A stretch of DNA of 64,000 bases from Musa acuminata AAA Group (Eukaryota > Streptophyta > Magnoliopsida > Zingiberales > Musaceae). The stretch spans positions 48,379,001-48,443,000 of the forward strand of contig NC_088357.1 of assembly GCF_036884655.1 (NCBI RefSeq), in the 5' to 3' direction. Positions 35,561 through 46,752 of the stretch are shown here, piece by piece; the stretch's first letter is position 1, and the number at the start of each line of letters is the position of its first letter. Both the position numbers and the translations under genes were made by a program. The notes below the pieces were generated by a model. It had not been told where the DNA came from. It worked only from the letters and a program-made list of their open reading frames with translations, and made no database searches.

Positions 35561-36226
35561 ATTATCCTCATCAGCACCCATTTTTTCCTTCTTTTTTCAA
35601 CCAAATGGGTCAACCACATGTGCTTACGTGCATAAACCGAGTCCGCATATAGCAGTTATATCCGGTGAGCTTTGACCTTCTGTTGGAGCCAACCAGAATC
35701 CAACCCCAGGTGGTGTGATCCGACACAAAAGGGAGTTCCACGTATCTCCGCTACTCGCCAATGGGAGATGATGTGCAGCATATGATGGAAGGGACTGACG
35801 TTCGATTAACTTGTACTTTCTCATTAGAACAACGATGATGGGATCGTGTTATCAAACGGAACAATTAAAATGTGTGTGATCGATCCTTTTGCATGTTTTA
35901 CTCGTAATCATATGTGACTATAATTTCAAATAACTCTTTATCTCTATAATAAATAAAGAAACAAACAAACATAATCCTAAGCTACACTGCACATAAAAGG
36001 TATTATATTCTACAAATATGATCGGTGATATGATTCAATTATTAGATCAAATCATATGTTACAACCAACGAACTCGAGTATTAATATAGACTCCATCCTT
36101 TATTCGCCCCTATTCTACATAATGTTAACAAACTATAGCCGTGATTACGACAATACGATAGATAATTCCCAACAACTGTCATCTTCGGAGCAAGTGCTGC
36201 CACGAGTACCACTCCTCGACGCCCAT
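35561..36226. other. Intergenic, 3' flank of the NAC gene
   Basis: AT-rich sequence without recognised genes. The last part should contain the NAC 3' UTR. Confidence 0.4.
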
Positions 36227-37091
36227 CTATGTCAGGTCATCTTCTCGTCGAGGCACCGGACGCCGAGAGCCATTCCCATCAGATGAAGAGCTGTGATGAG
36301 ATGAAGACCTCGTTGCTGAAGCCGGAACGGGACTCGAGCGCGGCACCTCAGCCGTTCTTCGTTCATCAGTCACAGCAGCAGCAGCAGGGCGTCGATCGAA
36401 CGATCTGACGGACTCTGATCTGGTGTACACGCGACACAAGCTAACTTCCCCACGGAGCTGCAAATAAAGACGAAGACGAGGACGCAGATGCTTGCTGCAC
36501 TTGGAGAATCCTCATCAAACGTGATATAACGAAGGTGATGATTACCTTTGCAGCTGCACTTGAGATGACGCCGGTGGCCCCTTCCTCGAGCGCTCTATAC
36601 TCGTTCATCTTCCACTTCGTCTTTGTGCAAGCGAGAGGACTTCCTTGGTAGAACACCATGGTCCTCTTCACGCCTATGGCCCGGTTCTCGGACGAGTACA
36701 CGAGGCTGGGCGAACCGGTGCCCTTCCAGTAGCCCGACGGCGTGGTGCGAGTCGGCCGCCCCCCATTGGCCTCTCGCTCCTGCCTCGGACAGAAGAAGAA
36801 CCATTGCTCTCCGTCTCGCCCGCACGCCTCTCCCGATATTGCTGCACGAGATCAAACAAGGCGCTATTCCATTGAAGAGGACATGCATGTATCTGCAACA
36901 CACGATGAAGCGGGACAGAGGATGTTGTGCTCACGTGGAAGCTGCCATGGATCGCAGCAGTATACATCGGCCACAGGGATGACCCGTTCCATGTCTTCTC
37001 TTCTGTTGTTGAGCTTGTTTTGAAGATAGAAACCGATCAACTCTTCTTCCGTCGGATAGAACCGGAACCCTAGCGGGACGGTGCTCGTCAT
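36227..37091 (-). CDS. NAC90: NAC domain transcription factor, NAC90-like, three exons
   Basis: Exons are 36935-37091, 36546-36841 and 36227-36457, all with GT-AG borders, joining to 227 residues. The NAC domain shows subdomain A ([17 protein letters not shown]), B ([16 protein letters not shown]), C ([25 protein letters not shown]) and D ([23 protein letters not shown]). The third exon encodes [19 protein letters not shown] and a Ser-rich tail, the layout of the NAC90/NAC61 group of short NACs linked to stress and salicylate responses. Function is inferred from the family. In subdomain C, K of the usual YWKATGS is kept and A is G. The first intron is 93 nt and the second 88 nt. Confidence 0.93.
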
Positions 37092-38159
37092 CTCTTCGCC
37101 GATCAACCTGAGCTCTGGAACTCTTCGCTGCTTGCGGGGGCTTTTGATGCTTCCCAGAATGAAAGAAGGTTTTCTTCGCTTCACCACAAGGGCTTGTGTG
37201 GATCATTTATACATTGCAGGGTTTGGGTGCGTGAAGAGAAGAAAAGGTAGAATGGTGGGGCAAGTGATGTGGAATTCAAATAGCACGGTGGAACTTTGTG
37301 GAACTTGAGCTGATGAGGACCAGATGACAAAGTCAATCACTTCAAAATTCTCCTCCCGTAGGGTCCAGTGTTCAGACACGAATGCTATAGTGGTATATTT
37401 CAGACAAGAATGCTGTAGTGGTATATGGTATATTGTATATATCGTACAAGATACAATATTGTTCTTATATATTTTTGAGAGAAACAAAACTGTAGGAAGT
37501 CAATTGTTCTTCTTTATATTTCCCCTTCTTTTACTCGGGGAGTAGTATTTGTTCTCTTGGATATCATATGCACGTAAATAATTTTTTGTATAAAGTATGC
37601 TGTACTGTAAATTCGAGCAATCCCTAAGCAGTTGTTCTAACATGAGACTCGTTGATTTTTCCACGCGCAGGTAGTCAATGACCAGTCTTTAGTGAAATTA
37701 TCTGCAATCAAATGGGGGCATTTTCCTCTGCCTGTCATAGGTGCGGGACAAAGGAACCAACCTTTCTCTCCGTAAGCGCGTGATATGTTAGTAGTAGACT
37801 GATGGTTTGTAGGGAGACAACGTCGTTCCTCCATCGGAAGATTCAAAAGTGGGTACGTGCAGGCCCCCCCTTACCTTTCAAGCAGCAAATGCTGTGACGC
37901 CATTAGTAACTTTAAATTAAAGTTAAAGTTTAGTTTGCCTAATCTGTTATCATCTCTATACAAATTTACTCGATCCAAATCATCATATCGTAATGCTCCA
38001 ATTATCTGGCTCATCTTTTCCTCTGTTTTCGAGACCCATGATGAAAAGGAATTCGACAATAAGCGTGTAGCGTGCATATGCACACACACGCGCCCTATCT
38101 TTTACTCAGCTGGTAGCCACCTTATATCACACGTGATGTTATTCTAGTCAAAATAGCGT
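37092..38159. other. Intergenic; NAC upstream region
   Basis: Presumed NAC 5' UTR and promoter, then AT-rich sequence. A direct repeat of AGTGGTATAT lies near 37390-37430. No gene is recognised. Confidence 0.4.
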
Positions 38160-39270
38160 AAATATCTTAAAGCAGTGAGAAATAACACAGATCGATTCAG
38201 GAACGACTGTATCTTGAATCGACATAGTCCGACTCAAAAGTGATTCAGCCCGACTCTTAGGCGATGATCCGAGAGTGAGCCGTTGGACTTTGGGAAGAAG
38301 AGGTGTACAGATGATGATCCGAAGGTGAGCCATTGTGCTGGGGTTACCGACTGAGTCAACCGAGGGAGAAGTGGGGTGATAGTTTACATCATGCTGGTAA
38401 GAGCATGAACTCGTTGAGTGAGACTGAAGAATGCTTTTGATGGGAGGAGCAAGGGGCTTATCTCTAGTCTAAGGGGGGAGAGTCCTGGATCGTTGAGTAG
38501 GTGTTAGTAGGGCCCTGGTGCTTGGGTTGAGGCAGAGACATCATTCTGTTGAAATGGGATACGTGTCTTCTCTTCCCGAGGGGGCTTAGGGCCGGAGATA
38601 ACATCTCTTTGCTTGAATATTCATTGGAAGGAGTAACAGAAGGATGTGTCGCAACATTCAACCCTCCTTCTAGTACAGGAATGATAGTGTCATGAGTACT
38701 GTCGACTAATAAGTTGGTACAGTTAGTTAACTGTCGATGTGGGAGGCTTGATGAGGTGAGATTGCATGGGCTACCTAGTCATAAATCGTTCTGTTGGTGT
38801 GGACTCAGTTTGAAATGGTTGGGTAGACGAATTGAGATCTTCCTAGTTGCAAAGTTCCTCCCTAGGGGCTAGATCGTCCGGATGTCTTCGGACGATCGAC
38901 GATTCTACATGACAGGTTAGTGCCGGGGGTTGCCCGGCACGACCCCTCTGATGCTTAAATTAGCGAAGAAGAGAAGACAACATTGTAAACCGTATGATTG
39001 AGTTAGTATGTAGAGAGCCCCCCTTCAGCATGAGCTGATGAGTTCCTTTTTATACCCGATACCTGGGCTTCTTATTGGTTGGCCTGGAATAAGATCAAGT
39101 TAATCACATGATCTTTTTAATCTCCGATCTTGATAAGATAGAATGGTTATTGAATATGATGGTTATTACCAATCATTAATACATGGCACATCGGGACATA
39201 CTATGATGTCATTTTGGGGCTAATGACTTTTGGGCCTGCTTAAACGTCGACCTAACTAACATGGGACAAA
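38160..39270 (-). mobile_element. Gypsy-type LTR and leader debris
   Basis: Contains CTTGAATATTCATTGGAAGG and AACCCTCCTTCTAGTACAGG, which resemble the outer part of LTR copies B and C (GAGCGTTCATTGAAAGG, CCTCCTTCTAGCACC). Farther on are CGACCCCTCTGATGCTTAA and TTTTTATACCCG, paralleling the same LTR layout. No protein-coding part is seen. It is a separate, diverged member of the same kind of element. Confidence 0.5.
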
Positions 39271-39825
39271 ATCGTCCCTATCAATTATAATGTAATTGAA
39301 AAAAATAATTACATAATAATATACTTCATTCTATTTTGTAGTTGTACAAAATAAACTTTATATTGCTTTCATTTTGGACTCGAGCAGAACTAAATAATAC
39401 ATATGTAAAGGGTTTTTGCCAAATCAAGCGGATAGTTAAGATGGAAAGGAGGAGTGGGATCGACGGTTGGTGATCCTCTCATCAGAGCCACCTTACGTGT
39501 TCGGATTTGTGGGACGTGTATCTCTGGTCGGGTCCGCAAACTTGCGCGACTCTGGCGGGTTTGGGTCCTCTTCGGCTTGAACCCGTACCCGATCCCTCGC
39601 TCCTGGTTGGAGCAACAATCCAACTCGAATTCGGATCTCGTGCGAAAAAAAGGTCCGAAAAGCAGGGGCAATTTGGACAGTTCATTGATCGATCAAGGAA
39701 TGGAAACCCTGGAAGCCGACAACGGTCTTCGAAACGGTCGCAAAAGGAGGGGGGCGATGGCGGGGTTTTCTAGTCGCAGAGAGGAAGAAAGCGGCGCTGG
39801 GTTGAGTAGGGAGAGCGCGTGAAGG

Positions 39826-41790
39826 ATGCAGATCTTCGTGAAGACCCTCACGGGAAAGACCATAACCCTAGAGGTCGAGAGCAGCGACACGATCGACAAC
39901 GTCTAGGAGGGTGCTCATCTTCCGATCCATCTCTTCTTCTCCTTCAGTCCAATCGGATACTCTTTTATCGTCTTATTTCTTATTTTTAATGTGACATTTT
40001 TAGGGATTCCGCCGAATCAGCAGAGGCTGATCTTTCCAGGGAAGCAGCTCGAGGAAGGAACATCCAAAAAGGTTTAAATTTTACGATCTTGTTGCTTCTT
40101 TTTCATCTGGACTTGGGACTTTTAGGATTTTTGGCATAAGAATGACGCGAGATTTGTCGTTTGTTCTGGTGTTCTCCAGAGTCGACGCTGCATCTTGTGC
40201 TGAGGCTGAGGGGAGGAATCCTCGAGCCTTCTCTTATGGCTCTTGCCGGGAAGTACAACCAGGAAGAGATGAGCTGCAGAAAGTACGCCTGGATTTTCCA
40301 CTCTTATGGATTCCATTGCTTGATTGTGGTTATGAATTGTTTTTTGATTGAAGATCGAAACAAAATTTGAACTTGTCGATCGACGGCTTCGATCGAGTAC
40401 GATGGAACCGTGGGTCCAAAAAATCGAGTCTACTTAACTTTGTCAGCTGCCTTGTCTATATATTTGCAGTTGATTTTGACAGGTGGAACGTGTTCTTGGA
40501 TCATCTGTTGGCCATCAGAAGTAAGAATGACACAAGTGATTCCAAAGTCCCGCAGTGTTTATAGAAGACACAGTCTCATTCCATAGTAAGAATTTCTTAA
40601 ATGATAATAGCTTCTCTTTCTAACATATCAAAACGGCTCTACTTGTGTACTTTGTTCTATTACTTACTCGATTTCTTGATCTATTATTATGCACTTTCTC
40701 TTTAGAATATTGTTTGTTAAATAGCTTCTTATCTAACTTGTAGTTGTGTTACCTATTGTCTACTTTGACAGAGCTTCTTTATCATGTCTGTCAGCCATTT
40801 CGAGTAGATCATTTAGTTATAGTTAGCAACACTGCACCAGATATCTTTTTATTTTATTTTATTTTATTGAGGTTTATCATCTTGTTTTTGCTCTTTTGGT
40901 TTTTCTGAATTTTTTTCCTGCACATTGTGGTTTGTGGCTCTGAAACTTGGAGCTGTTAAACTTGAAAATCTGAATGTCTTTGTCTGAGAACAAAATCAAT
41001 CACTTTTTTTTTTTTTTAACTTAGTCTTTTACAGATAATTATTTAATTTTTATTATTTTCTGTGTTGTTTTATTATCAAATTTATTGTGAAATTGCCTGG
41101 GAGGGATGATGAATCGATTAGATGTGCTAAGAAATTCTCTTTCTAATGAGCTAAACCTTCGAGGCATGATAAAAATTCTGACCTGTTTATGGCAATTGTG
41201 GGTTGTTCTTTTTTGGTTGATCTCTTTGTTCTTAATATACAAACTCCAATAAGTTGCTGCTAGCATCACTATACTTTGTTCAGGAATCTGTTAAGGTGCA
41301 GATTCACAGTAGAGCCCAGCATTTAGATGCATTTCTGCTGTCAAATAAATTGACCTTGATTTTGTGCTCCTTGATGAATCTGCAAACCTGCTTGACCTGT
41401 AGTGATATCAGCTTTGCAAATTATTTTTATGCTTTCATTGATTTTGTTCTAAGGATGAAAGCACATCCTTTGAAACAATTTCAGTTAACCTTTTTAGATG
41501 CATGCTTGAGAACTACCTAATTCTATACGGCTAATGGCGTATGATATAATTAGTGACAACTCCTTTATTGAATTTCTGCAACCAGAAATTGCTGAACAGG
41601 ATTTTCTTCAAAAGGTTTTATTGGTCAATTGTTGTACGGGTAAGACTTGTGTATCCATTTTGTTGTATGATGCTTTTTTGCGTCTATGTTGTTTCGTGAT
41701 GATGTTGCCCAGGAGGTGATGTTACTAATCGTTTGTTGCCTTGCCCATTTCCACAGGTGTTATGCACGGTAGCATCCAAAGGTCTCTGTT
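39826..41790 (+). pseudogene. RPL40: Ubiquitin-ribosomal protein L40 fusion pseudogene with introns kept
   Basis: Exon 1 (39826-39910) encodes the ubiquitin start MQIFVKTLTGKTITLEVE and then hits an in-frame TAG where the KAKIQDK segment should be. Exon 2 (40004-40071) has IPPNQQRLIFPGKQLEEG, then lacks the RTLADY codons. Exon 3 (40180-40282) has [12 protein letters not shown] joined to [15 protein letters not shown] of L40. Exon 4 (from 41757) resumes with CYAR, a TAG, then HPK, and decays. Borders are GT-AG, so it arose by DNA duplication, not reverse transcription. At least two short coding deletions and a nonsense change make it non-functional. L40 itself is a large-subunit ribosomal protein made as a ubiquitin fusion. 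Confidence 0.88.
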
Positions 41791-41921
41791 TCAAGATTTA
41801 ACGTTGCATGCACGTTTAGCCTATATGACACAGTTCGTCAGGAGACAAGAAACAATCCGTGTGTGTGTGTGAATTCTTTGGCATCGTCGAGTCTTTTCCC
41901 GTGTGACTGTGTGTGTGTACA

Positions 41922-42130
41922 CAATATTGTTGACCCAAGAAACAATCCGGCTAGCTAGATTAGTCGCAGCAGCAGATGATATGCAATATTGTTGACCCAA
42001 GAAACAATCTGGCCAGCTAGATTAGTCGCAGCAGCAGATGATACGCAATATTGTTGACCCAAGAAAAAATCTGGCTAGCTAGATTAGTCGCAGCAGATGT
42101 TACGCAATATTGTTGACCCAAGAAACAATC
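41922..42130. repeat. 62-bp tandem repeat, three units plus end
   Basis: CAATATTGTTGACCCAAG recurs at 41922, 41984, 42046 and 42105, giving periods of 62, 62 and 59 bp. Each unit also has GGCTAGCTAGATTAGTCGCA with one or two changes. A GT-dinucleotide stretch lies just before it (about 41859-41920). Confidence 0.92.
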
Positions 42131-42607
42131 GACACTCATGACCCAGTGGTCTCCGAAGGGGAAAGAGTAACACAATTCTTCCACAAAAGGCTCGTGCCAG
42201 AGAGACGTACTTGCAACACCAGCTTCGATCTTCCGACCGGTGGCAACATCGGTCGTGAATGCTGTAGCAATTGTGCTCTCTCATCATTGCCATAGATTGC
42301 ACTTCCAAAAGCAGAAATGGCACTGCAGGGCTTCGACCGCAGAGCATAGATCCCTTGGGGAACAAAATCATGTCGCCTCTTCATACTGTCCATGAATCCG
42401 ACTTCGAGATAGCCTTTGACGATGAATGATAGCTCAGGTGAGCAGGGTTGGTGTAAAGAATTCTGCCGAGACGCTTTGCCCCGAGAATTCTGCCATGGTG
42501 GCTTCACACACTCGAATGCCAGCAACGGTAGTGAATCGGCGGCTGCCGCTGACAGAAGTGGTGCTTTCCGGAAGGATGAGATCAGTCTGAGATGATGTTG
42601 GTGTCAC
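42131..42607 (-). other. Coding-like block, possible spliced 3' UTR exon of the PPR gene
   Basis: On the minus strand a good acceptor (TTTTGCCTTCACAG) ends at 42608. It is followed by an open stretch of about 58 codons to a TGA, then another open stretch in a second frame. No domain is recognised. A donor-like GTAAATTC lies 20-30 nt after the PPR stop (about 43094). The block may thus be a 3' UTR exon of that gene, or the last exon of an unknown gene. Confidence 0.3.
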
Positions 42608-43114
42608 CTGTGAAGGCAAAACATTGTAAGAATATTTAGATGATCAAGACTAGCAGAGTTGACAGGTCAACATGCACTGATAAATCAGACAAACTATGCA
42701 TTGCAGTCTGTGCTAATGTACTTTTAAAACCCATAATGCTAGAATTTAGATTCCCTTCTAATGTAGTAAATATATCAGACATTTCAGCAAATAAAATGTT
42801 TGTTTAATCTTGCTTTACACGCATGATATATTACAGAAAAATAAATTCACTCAATGGCCTAAAAGGTGCTGACTCTCATCTGGTGAAAAGAGAAAAACAA
42901 GTTTGTAACATCTTCATAAAACACTTTCACTTCTGTTTAAGACACCAAGTGATCTCTTTCTTTCTGTTCAGTAAGGAATACAAGATCCAAATTGGGGCAT
43001 AACAAATGATACGTACCTTAGCAATAAAAGATTTGTATTACCTTACGTTGTCACATGCTCATCATCAAAAACTGAACCAGAAAATGAATTTACCGATATC
43101 GCAGGTTCAGTTGA

Positions 43115-45004
43115 TCACCAGTAATCTCCGCAAGAACAAGATCCTCCTCCGTTGAAGTGGTGAAACCTATGCGCATCCCGAACTATAATCTCCCGATGCA
43201 TGACAGATGATGCCAGCTTGATAAATGTGTGGCAGTCTCCACAGACTCTGAGGTTCTTAGTTATCCTTAGTGTTGTGCTCTCCGGTGTTGCAAATAGACC
43301 GAACGCAATCGCTAATTTCTCGCTGTGGGTGTACAAAAAGCCCGCTTTAAGTTCCTCATCTATGTCATGAAGCACAAAGTTTGTATCAGGAACATAACCA
43401 GCCGACTCCAACTTCTCGATCAACACCTTCAATGTCTCATAGATCTCCTTTGATCGTGGATGGGATTTGTCACCAACTCCGAAGCGATGAGTCTCGTTAT
43501 TAATCTCGATCCATGTCCAGCCAGGTTTCTTCCTCAAACTCCTGCTGGCCATCAAATCCCTTACCTCGGCTACATCTTCCCACCTACCAGCATTGGCATA
43601 TATATTGGAGAGCAAAACGTAATACCCAGAATTTCTTGGACGCAACTCAAGAAGAGATATTGCAGCCTTCTCTGCTAAAACTGCATCGCCATGAATCCTA
43701 CAAGCTCCCAAAAGTGCACCCCAAAAGCCTTCGTCTTTTTCTAGTGTCATCTTCTCAGACAACTCAAGGGCCTCATATAGCTTACCTGCTCGTCCAAGAA
43801 GATCCACCATACATGTATAGTGTTTCACATCAGGTTTGATCGAGTAGTCTTTCTCCATCAAATGGAAAAACTGCCTACCCTCATCAACTAAGCCTGCATG
43901 GCTACAAGCTGACAAGATGGAAACAAAGGTAATCCTATTGGGCCGAATGCCGCTCTGCAACATGAGGGGAAACAGGTCGAGGGCTTCCCTGCCACGACCA
44001 TGAATCCCATAAGCCGAGATCATTGAATTCCAACTGATGACATTCCTATCCTTCATCCGATCAAAGATCACCCTGGCATCATCGGCGCTGCCACACTTTG
44101 CATACATATCGATCAGTGCCGTTCCCAAGATTACATTCAATGAGAAATTCCAGCTCGATATGTAATCATGGATCATCTTAGCTTTATGCATCACCCCCAG
44201 CTTCGCACAAGCAAAAGCGACAGTCACTGTGGCTATCTTATCAGGAACAACACCTTCCCCCCTCATCCTATCGAACAACGCTAGCGACTCCTCTGGGTTT
44301 CCGCACTCTGCATAACCAGACATCATGACCGTCCAAGTCACCATATGCCTCTTTGGCATCCTATCGAACACCTTCCGAGCATCGTCAACATCACCACACC
44401 TCGCGTACATATCAACGAGAGATGCCGAGACAGAGAGATCCGACTGCAGCCCAGCCTTGAAAACAAGATGGTGGATCTCGACACCCAGTCGAAGAGACAC
44501 CGTATCCCGGCACGCCCTCAGGACGAAAGGCAGAGTGAAGTTATCTATCCGCAAGCCCGAGCGAACAAAATCCCGGAAAGTTTGCAGGCAATTGGCATAA
44601 TACCCAACCTTCACAAACCCGCCTACGATCACACTCCAAGACACGTTGTCGCGTTCCTTCATCCGAGAAAACAGAGCGTACGCGTCGGCTAATGCCCCAT
44701 GCTGCGCGTAGATGTACACGTGTTTGTTTGCTACCCCGAGGTCGTCGATCATCGCGGCAGTGGTCGCCAAAGCGTGAACCTTCTTGATCTCTGCCGGAGA
44801 TCGACATCGCACGAGGGCCGAGACGAAAGATCTTGGATGGAGGGGGGCGGGAGAGAAGGGGGTCTCTTGCGCCGCGGATTCGGTAGCCGGAAGAAAGGGG
44901 TCGAGGACGGCGGATAAGGAAGCGGCAGAGGAGGAAGAAGAAAAGAGGGATTTTTTCGCTTCCAGGGAAATGATGGAGAAGGCTGAGCGTTTGCCCTCCA
45001 ACAT
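43115..45004 (-). CDS. Pentatricopeptide repeat protein, PLS class with E and DYW domains
   Basis: Intronless 629-residue protein. Degenerate 31-36-residue repeats run through most of it (for example VSWSVIVGGFVKVGYYANCL, HMVTWTVMMSGYAECGNPEE, NVISWNSMISAYGIHG). The C-terminus has the E/E+ segments and a full DYW deaminase-like domain: HSEKLAIAFGL, the CGDCH zinc ligand motif and the terminal triplet DYW. Such proteins are C-to-U RNA-editing factors of plastids or mitochondria. The N-terminus is Ser/Ala-rich, fitting an organelle targeting peptide. The ATG at 45004 is the first in frame; an in-frame GTG upstream at 45049 is not used as a start in plants. The editing target cannot be read from sequence. 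Confidence 0.94.
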   Translation of the reverse strand: MLEGKRSAFSIISLEAKKSLFSSSSSAASLSAVLDPFLPATESAAQETPFSPAPLHPRSFVSALVRCRSPAEIKKVHALATTAAMIDDLGVANKHVYIYAQHGALADAYALFSRMKERDNVSWSVIVGGFVKVGYYANCLQTFRDFVRSGLRIDNFTLPFVLRACRDTVSLRLGVEIHHLVFKAGLQSDLSVSASLVDMYARCGDVDDARKVFDRMPKRHMVTWTVMMSGYAECGNPEESLALFDRMRGEGVVPDKIATVTVAFACAKLGVMHKAKMIHDYISSWNFSLNVILGTALIDMYAKCGSADDARVIFDRMKDRNVISWNSMISAYGIHGRGREALDLFPLMLQSGIRPNRITFVSILSACSHAGLVDEGRQFFHLMEKDYSIKPDVKHYTCMVDLLGRAGKLYEALELSEKMTLEKDEGFWGALLGACRIHGDAVLAEKAAISLLELRPRNSGYYVLLSNIYANAGRWEDVAEVRDLMASRSLRKKPGWTWIEINNETHRFGVGDKSHPRSKEIYETLKVLIEKLESAGYVPDTNFVLHDIDEELKAGFLYTHSEKLAIAFGLFATPESTTLRITKNLRVCGDCHTFIKLASSVMHREIIVRDAHRFHHFNGGGSCSCGDYW

Positions 45005-45377
45005 GTCGGTAATGGCCGCTGGAGGAGCAGCCGGAGGCCGGGTAAGCACGGTGAGACATTACACGAATTACGTGACGGCTCTGAACACGATCCCACCCAA
45101 CCTCCCGCCTGGAGTCGAGCCGCAACCCGTCTTTTGGCGTTCGTAATCGTGACTTACATCATGTCAAGTCGTTCCATCCGAGAGAAGTTTTCGAGGCACG
45201 AAGCCTTACCTTTACGCACTGAGGAATTCCACGTGGAGCGAGATGGTTAGTTAGCGCACTTCTCTGCTGGGAAGGTAGACGAATGGGGAGATAAACCCGG
45301 GTGTCGAGTGGCTGTCATTTTCTCGTCGCTGTAACTTTTGGTTTCTTTTAAGGTTTAGTGCGAGAGAAGGGATCCCA
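45005..45377. promoter_or_regulatory. Divergent intergenic region between the PPR gene and the split small gene
   Basis: The two genes start head-to-head 373 bp apart, so this should hold both promoters. No TATA box was clearly assigned. Confidence 0.4.
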
Positions 45378-45507
45378 ATGGCTTTGTTGGTGGCCGAGAT
45401 GGGAGGAAAGACCAAGGGACCAGCACGGAAGCTCTTCCCACTCTTCTTCTTCTTCTCCCTCCTATTGGTTTTGTATGAGATGCAGTCCCTTGACACAAAG
45501 GGCTCAG
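45378..45507 (+). CDS. Exon 1 of a small secreted-protein gene split by a retrotransposon
   Basis: The ATG at 45378 opens 43 codons plus one base, with a clear signal-anchor or signal-peptide stretch (KLFPLFFFFSLLLVLYEM) after a basic start. It runs to a donor-like CTCAG/GTATTA at 45507/45508. The Sirevirus begins 38 nt later. With the element removed, the intron would be 61 nt and end at TTTAATACAG (54829). The gene family is not recognised. The alternative is that this is a chance ORF, although the hydrophobic segment and the donor argue against that. Confidence 0.45.
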
Positions 45508-46043
45508 GTATTAGTCTCATGTCATTCGATTCCTGCTGTTGTTTCTGTTAGGATCGGAGCGGCACTAAGAGGGGGGGTGAATTAGTGCAGCGGATTAAAA
45601 CTTCGATTTTAATCAAAATCTTTCGTACGTTAAGAACGAAACTTGAGAAATTTAACTTGAAGGCGTGTTCTTAAAGTTGCGCAGCAAGAGCAATAAGGAA
45701 CTAAAGCAGTAAGAAGATTTGCAGTAATGTAAATGACAATAATAAAAAGCAAACCAGAGATTACGCCGATTTTTAGAGTGGTTCGGTCAAATGACCTACT
45801 CCACTTGCGAGGCCCCTCTTCGATGAGGCTCCCACCTTCCACTAGCAAGTCTCTTGAAATGGAAGGGTAAACACCCCTCTTACAACCTTTTACAAGCAGC
45901 TCAACCTCTTACAAATTTTCAATAAGAAAGAAGGAGGAGAACTCTCTAGCAAATTGAAAACAAGACTTGCTAAGACTTTCTAAGACTTTTCTCTCAATCA
46001 AAATGCTTCTCAAAAGTTGTAACCTCAGCTGAGATTTGAGGGG

Positions 46044-46051
46044 TATTTATA
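46044..46051 (-). promoter_or_regulatory. TATA box of the Sirevirus LTR
   Basis: TATAAATA on the minus strand inside CCTATAAATACCCCTC. An identical box is at 54107-54114 in the 5' LTR, the copy that would drive the element's transcript. Confidence 0.8.
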
Positions 46052-46107
46052 GGCCTCAAGAGGATTCAAATTTTGGGCTCCAAAATTTGAATTCTCTTAG
46101 GGTTCCC

Positions 46108-46225
46108 GGTGCTGGCGGTTCCACCGCCCAGCCAAGCGGTGCCACCGCCCAGCGCTCGGGTGCTGGACGGTGCAACCGCCCAGCCAAGGAGGTGTCACCG
46201 CCCAGCCAGGCGGTTCCACCGCCTG
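46108..46225. repeat. Array of GGCGGT-N3-ACCGCC dyads in the LTR
   Basis: Five dyads with conserved arms and changing centres (TCC, GCC, GCA, GTC) are spaced 17-40 bp apart. They lie about 60-180 bp upstream of the TATA box on the element strand. The same array is in the other LTR at about 54171-54288. Confidence 0.88.
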
Positions 46226-46738
46226 GCTTTCCGATTCATTGGTTTGGCTTATTTTTCGCCCAAACCAAATTTGACTTTGGGCCCAGTTGGCCCCTAACCA
46301 GGATATAGGATTATCTCTTAATCCTAATCCTAATTACAGGTGAACTACATAAAAAAAAACATCCTAAGCAAGTTTTTTAACCGCGAACGTCGAGTCTTGT
46401 TCCGGCGAGCTTTCCGACGAACTTCTTCCGACGGACTCCCTGCAAGCTCCCAATCTTTGTGATGACTTTAACGAGTAGCCGAGCCTTCTTGGTGATCTCC
46501 GCGAGCCTCCGACGATTTCTTCGGCGAACTTCCGACACGTTCCCGATTTCTTCTCGGACGGTTCCGGCAGCATCTCCGATGATTCTTCGGTCTCTTAAAC
46601 GTCCATCGAGCTCGACTCCGGTATCCTTGCTTTATGTTTTCTGGTTATCGTAGTTAATCCTGCACACTTAACTCAATAATATGGATTAGATCAAATAACC
46701 CATCAATTGATTTTATCATCAAAATCCGAGATTCAACA

Positions 46739-46752
46739 ATCTCCCCCTTTTT
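46739..46752 (-). promoter_or_regulatory. Polypurine tract next to the 3' LTR
   Basis: On the minus strand AAAAAGGGGGAGAT directly abuts the LTR. Two more AGGGGGAGTT/AGGGGGAGAA tracts are at 46788-46800 and 47104-47116. Repeated tracts are a known Sirevirus trait. Confidence 0.85.

Larger units (their letters stand above)
45546..46738 (-). repeat. Sirevirus 3' LTR (left copy)
   Basis: 1193 bp, TG...CA on the element's own (minus) strand, flanked on the left by the 5-bp target duplication GTTTC (45541-45545). It differs from the right LTR by four substitutions that I can see and one G in a homopolymer. A TATA box (TATAAATA, minus strand, 46044-46051) sits in it, with the dyad array just upstream. 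Confidence 0.97.

Noticed and set aside
45005..45049. Upstream start for the PPR protein
   Set aside because: The codon at 45049 is GTG; the first in-frame ATG is 45004.
44541..45146. Open frames overlapping the PPR N-terminus on both strands
   Set aside because: Shadows of the PPR coding sequence without domains.
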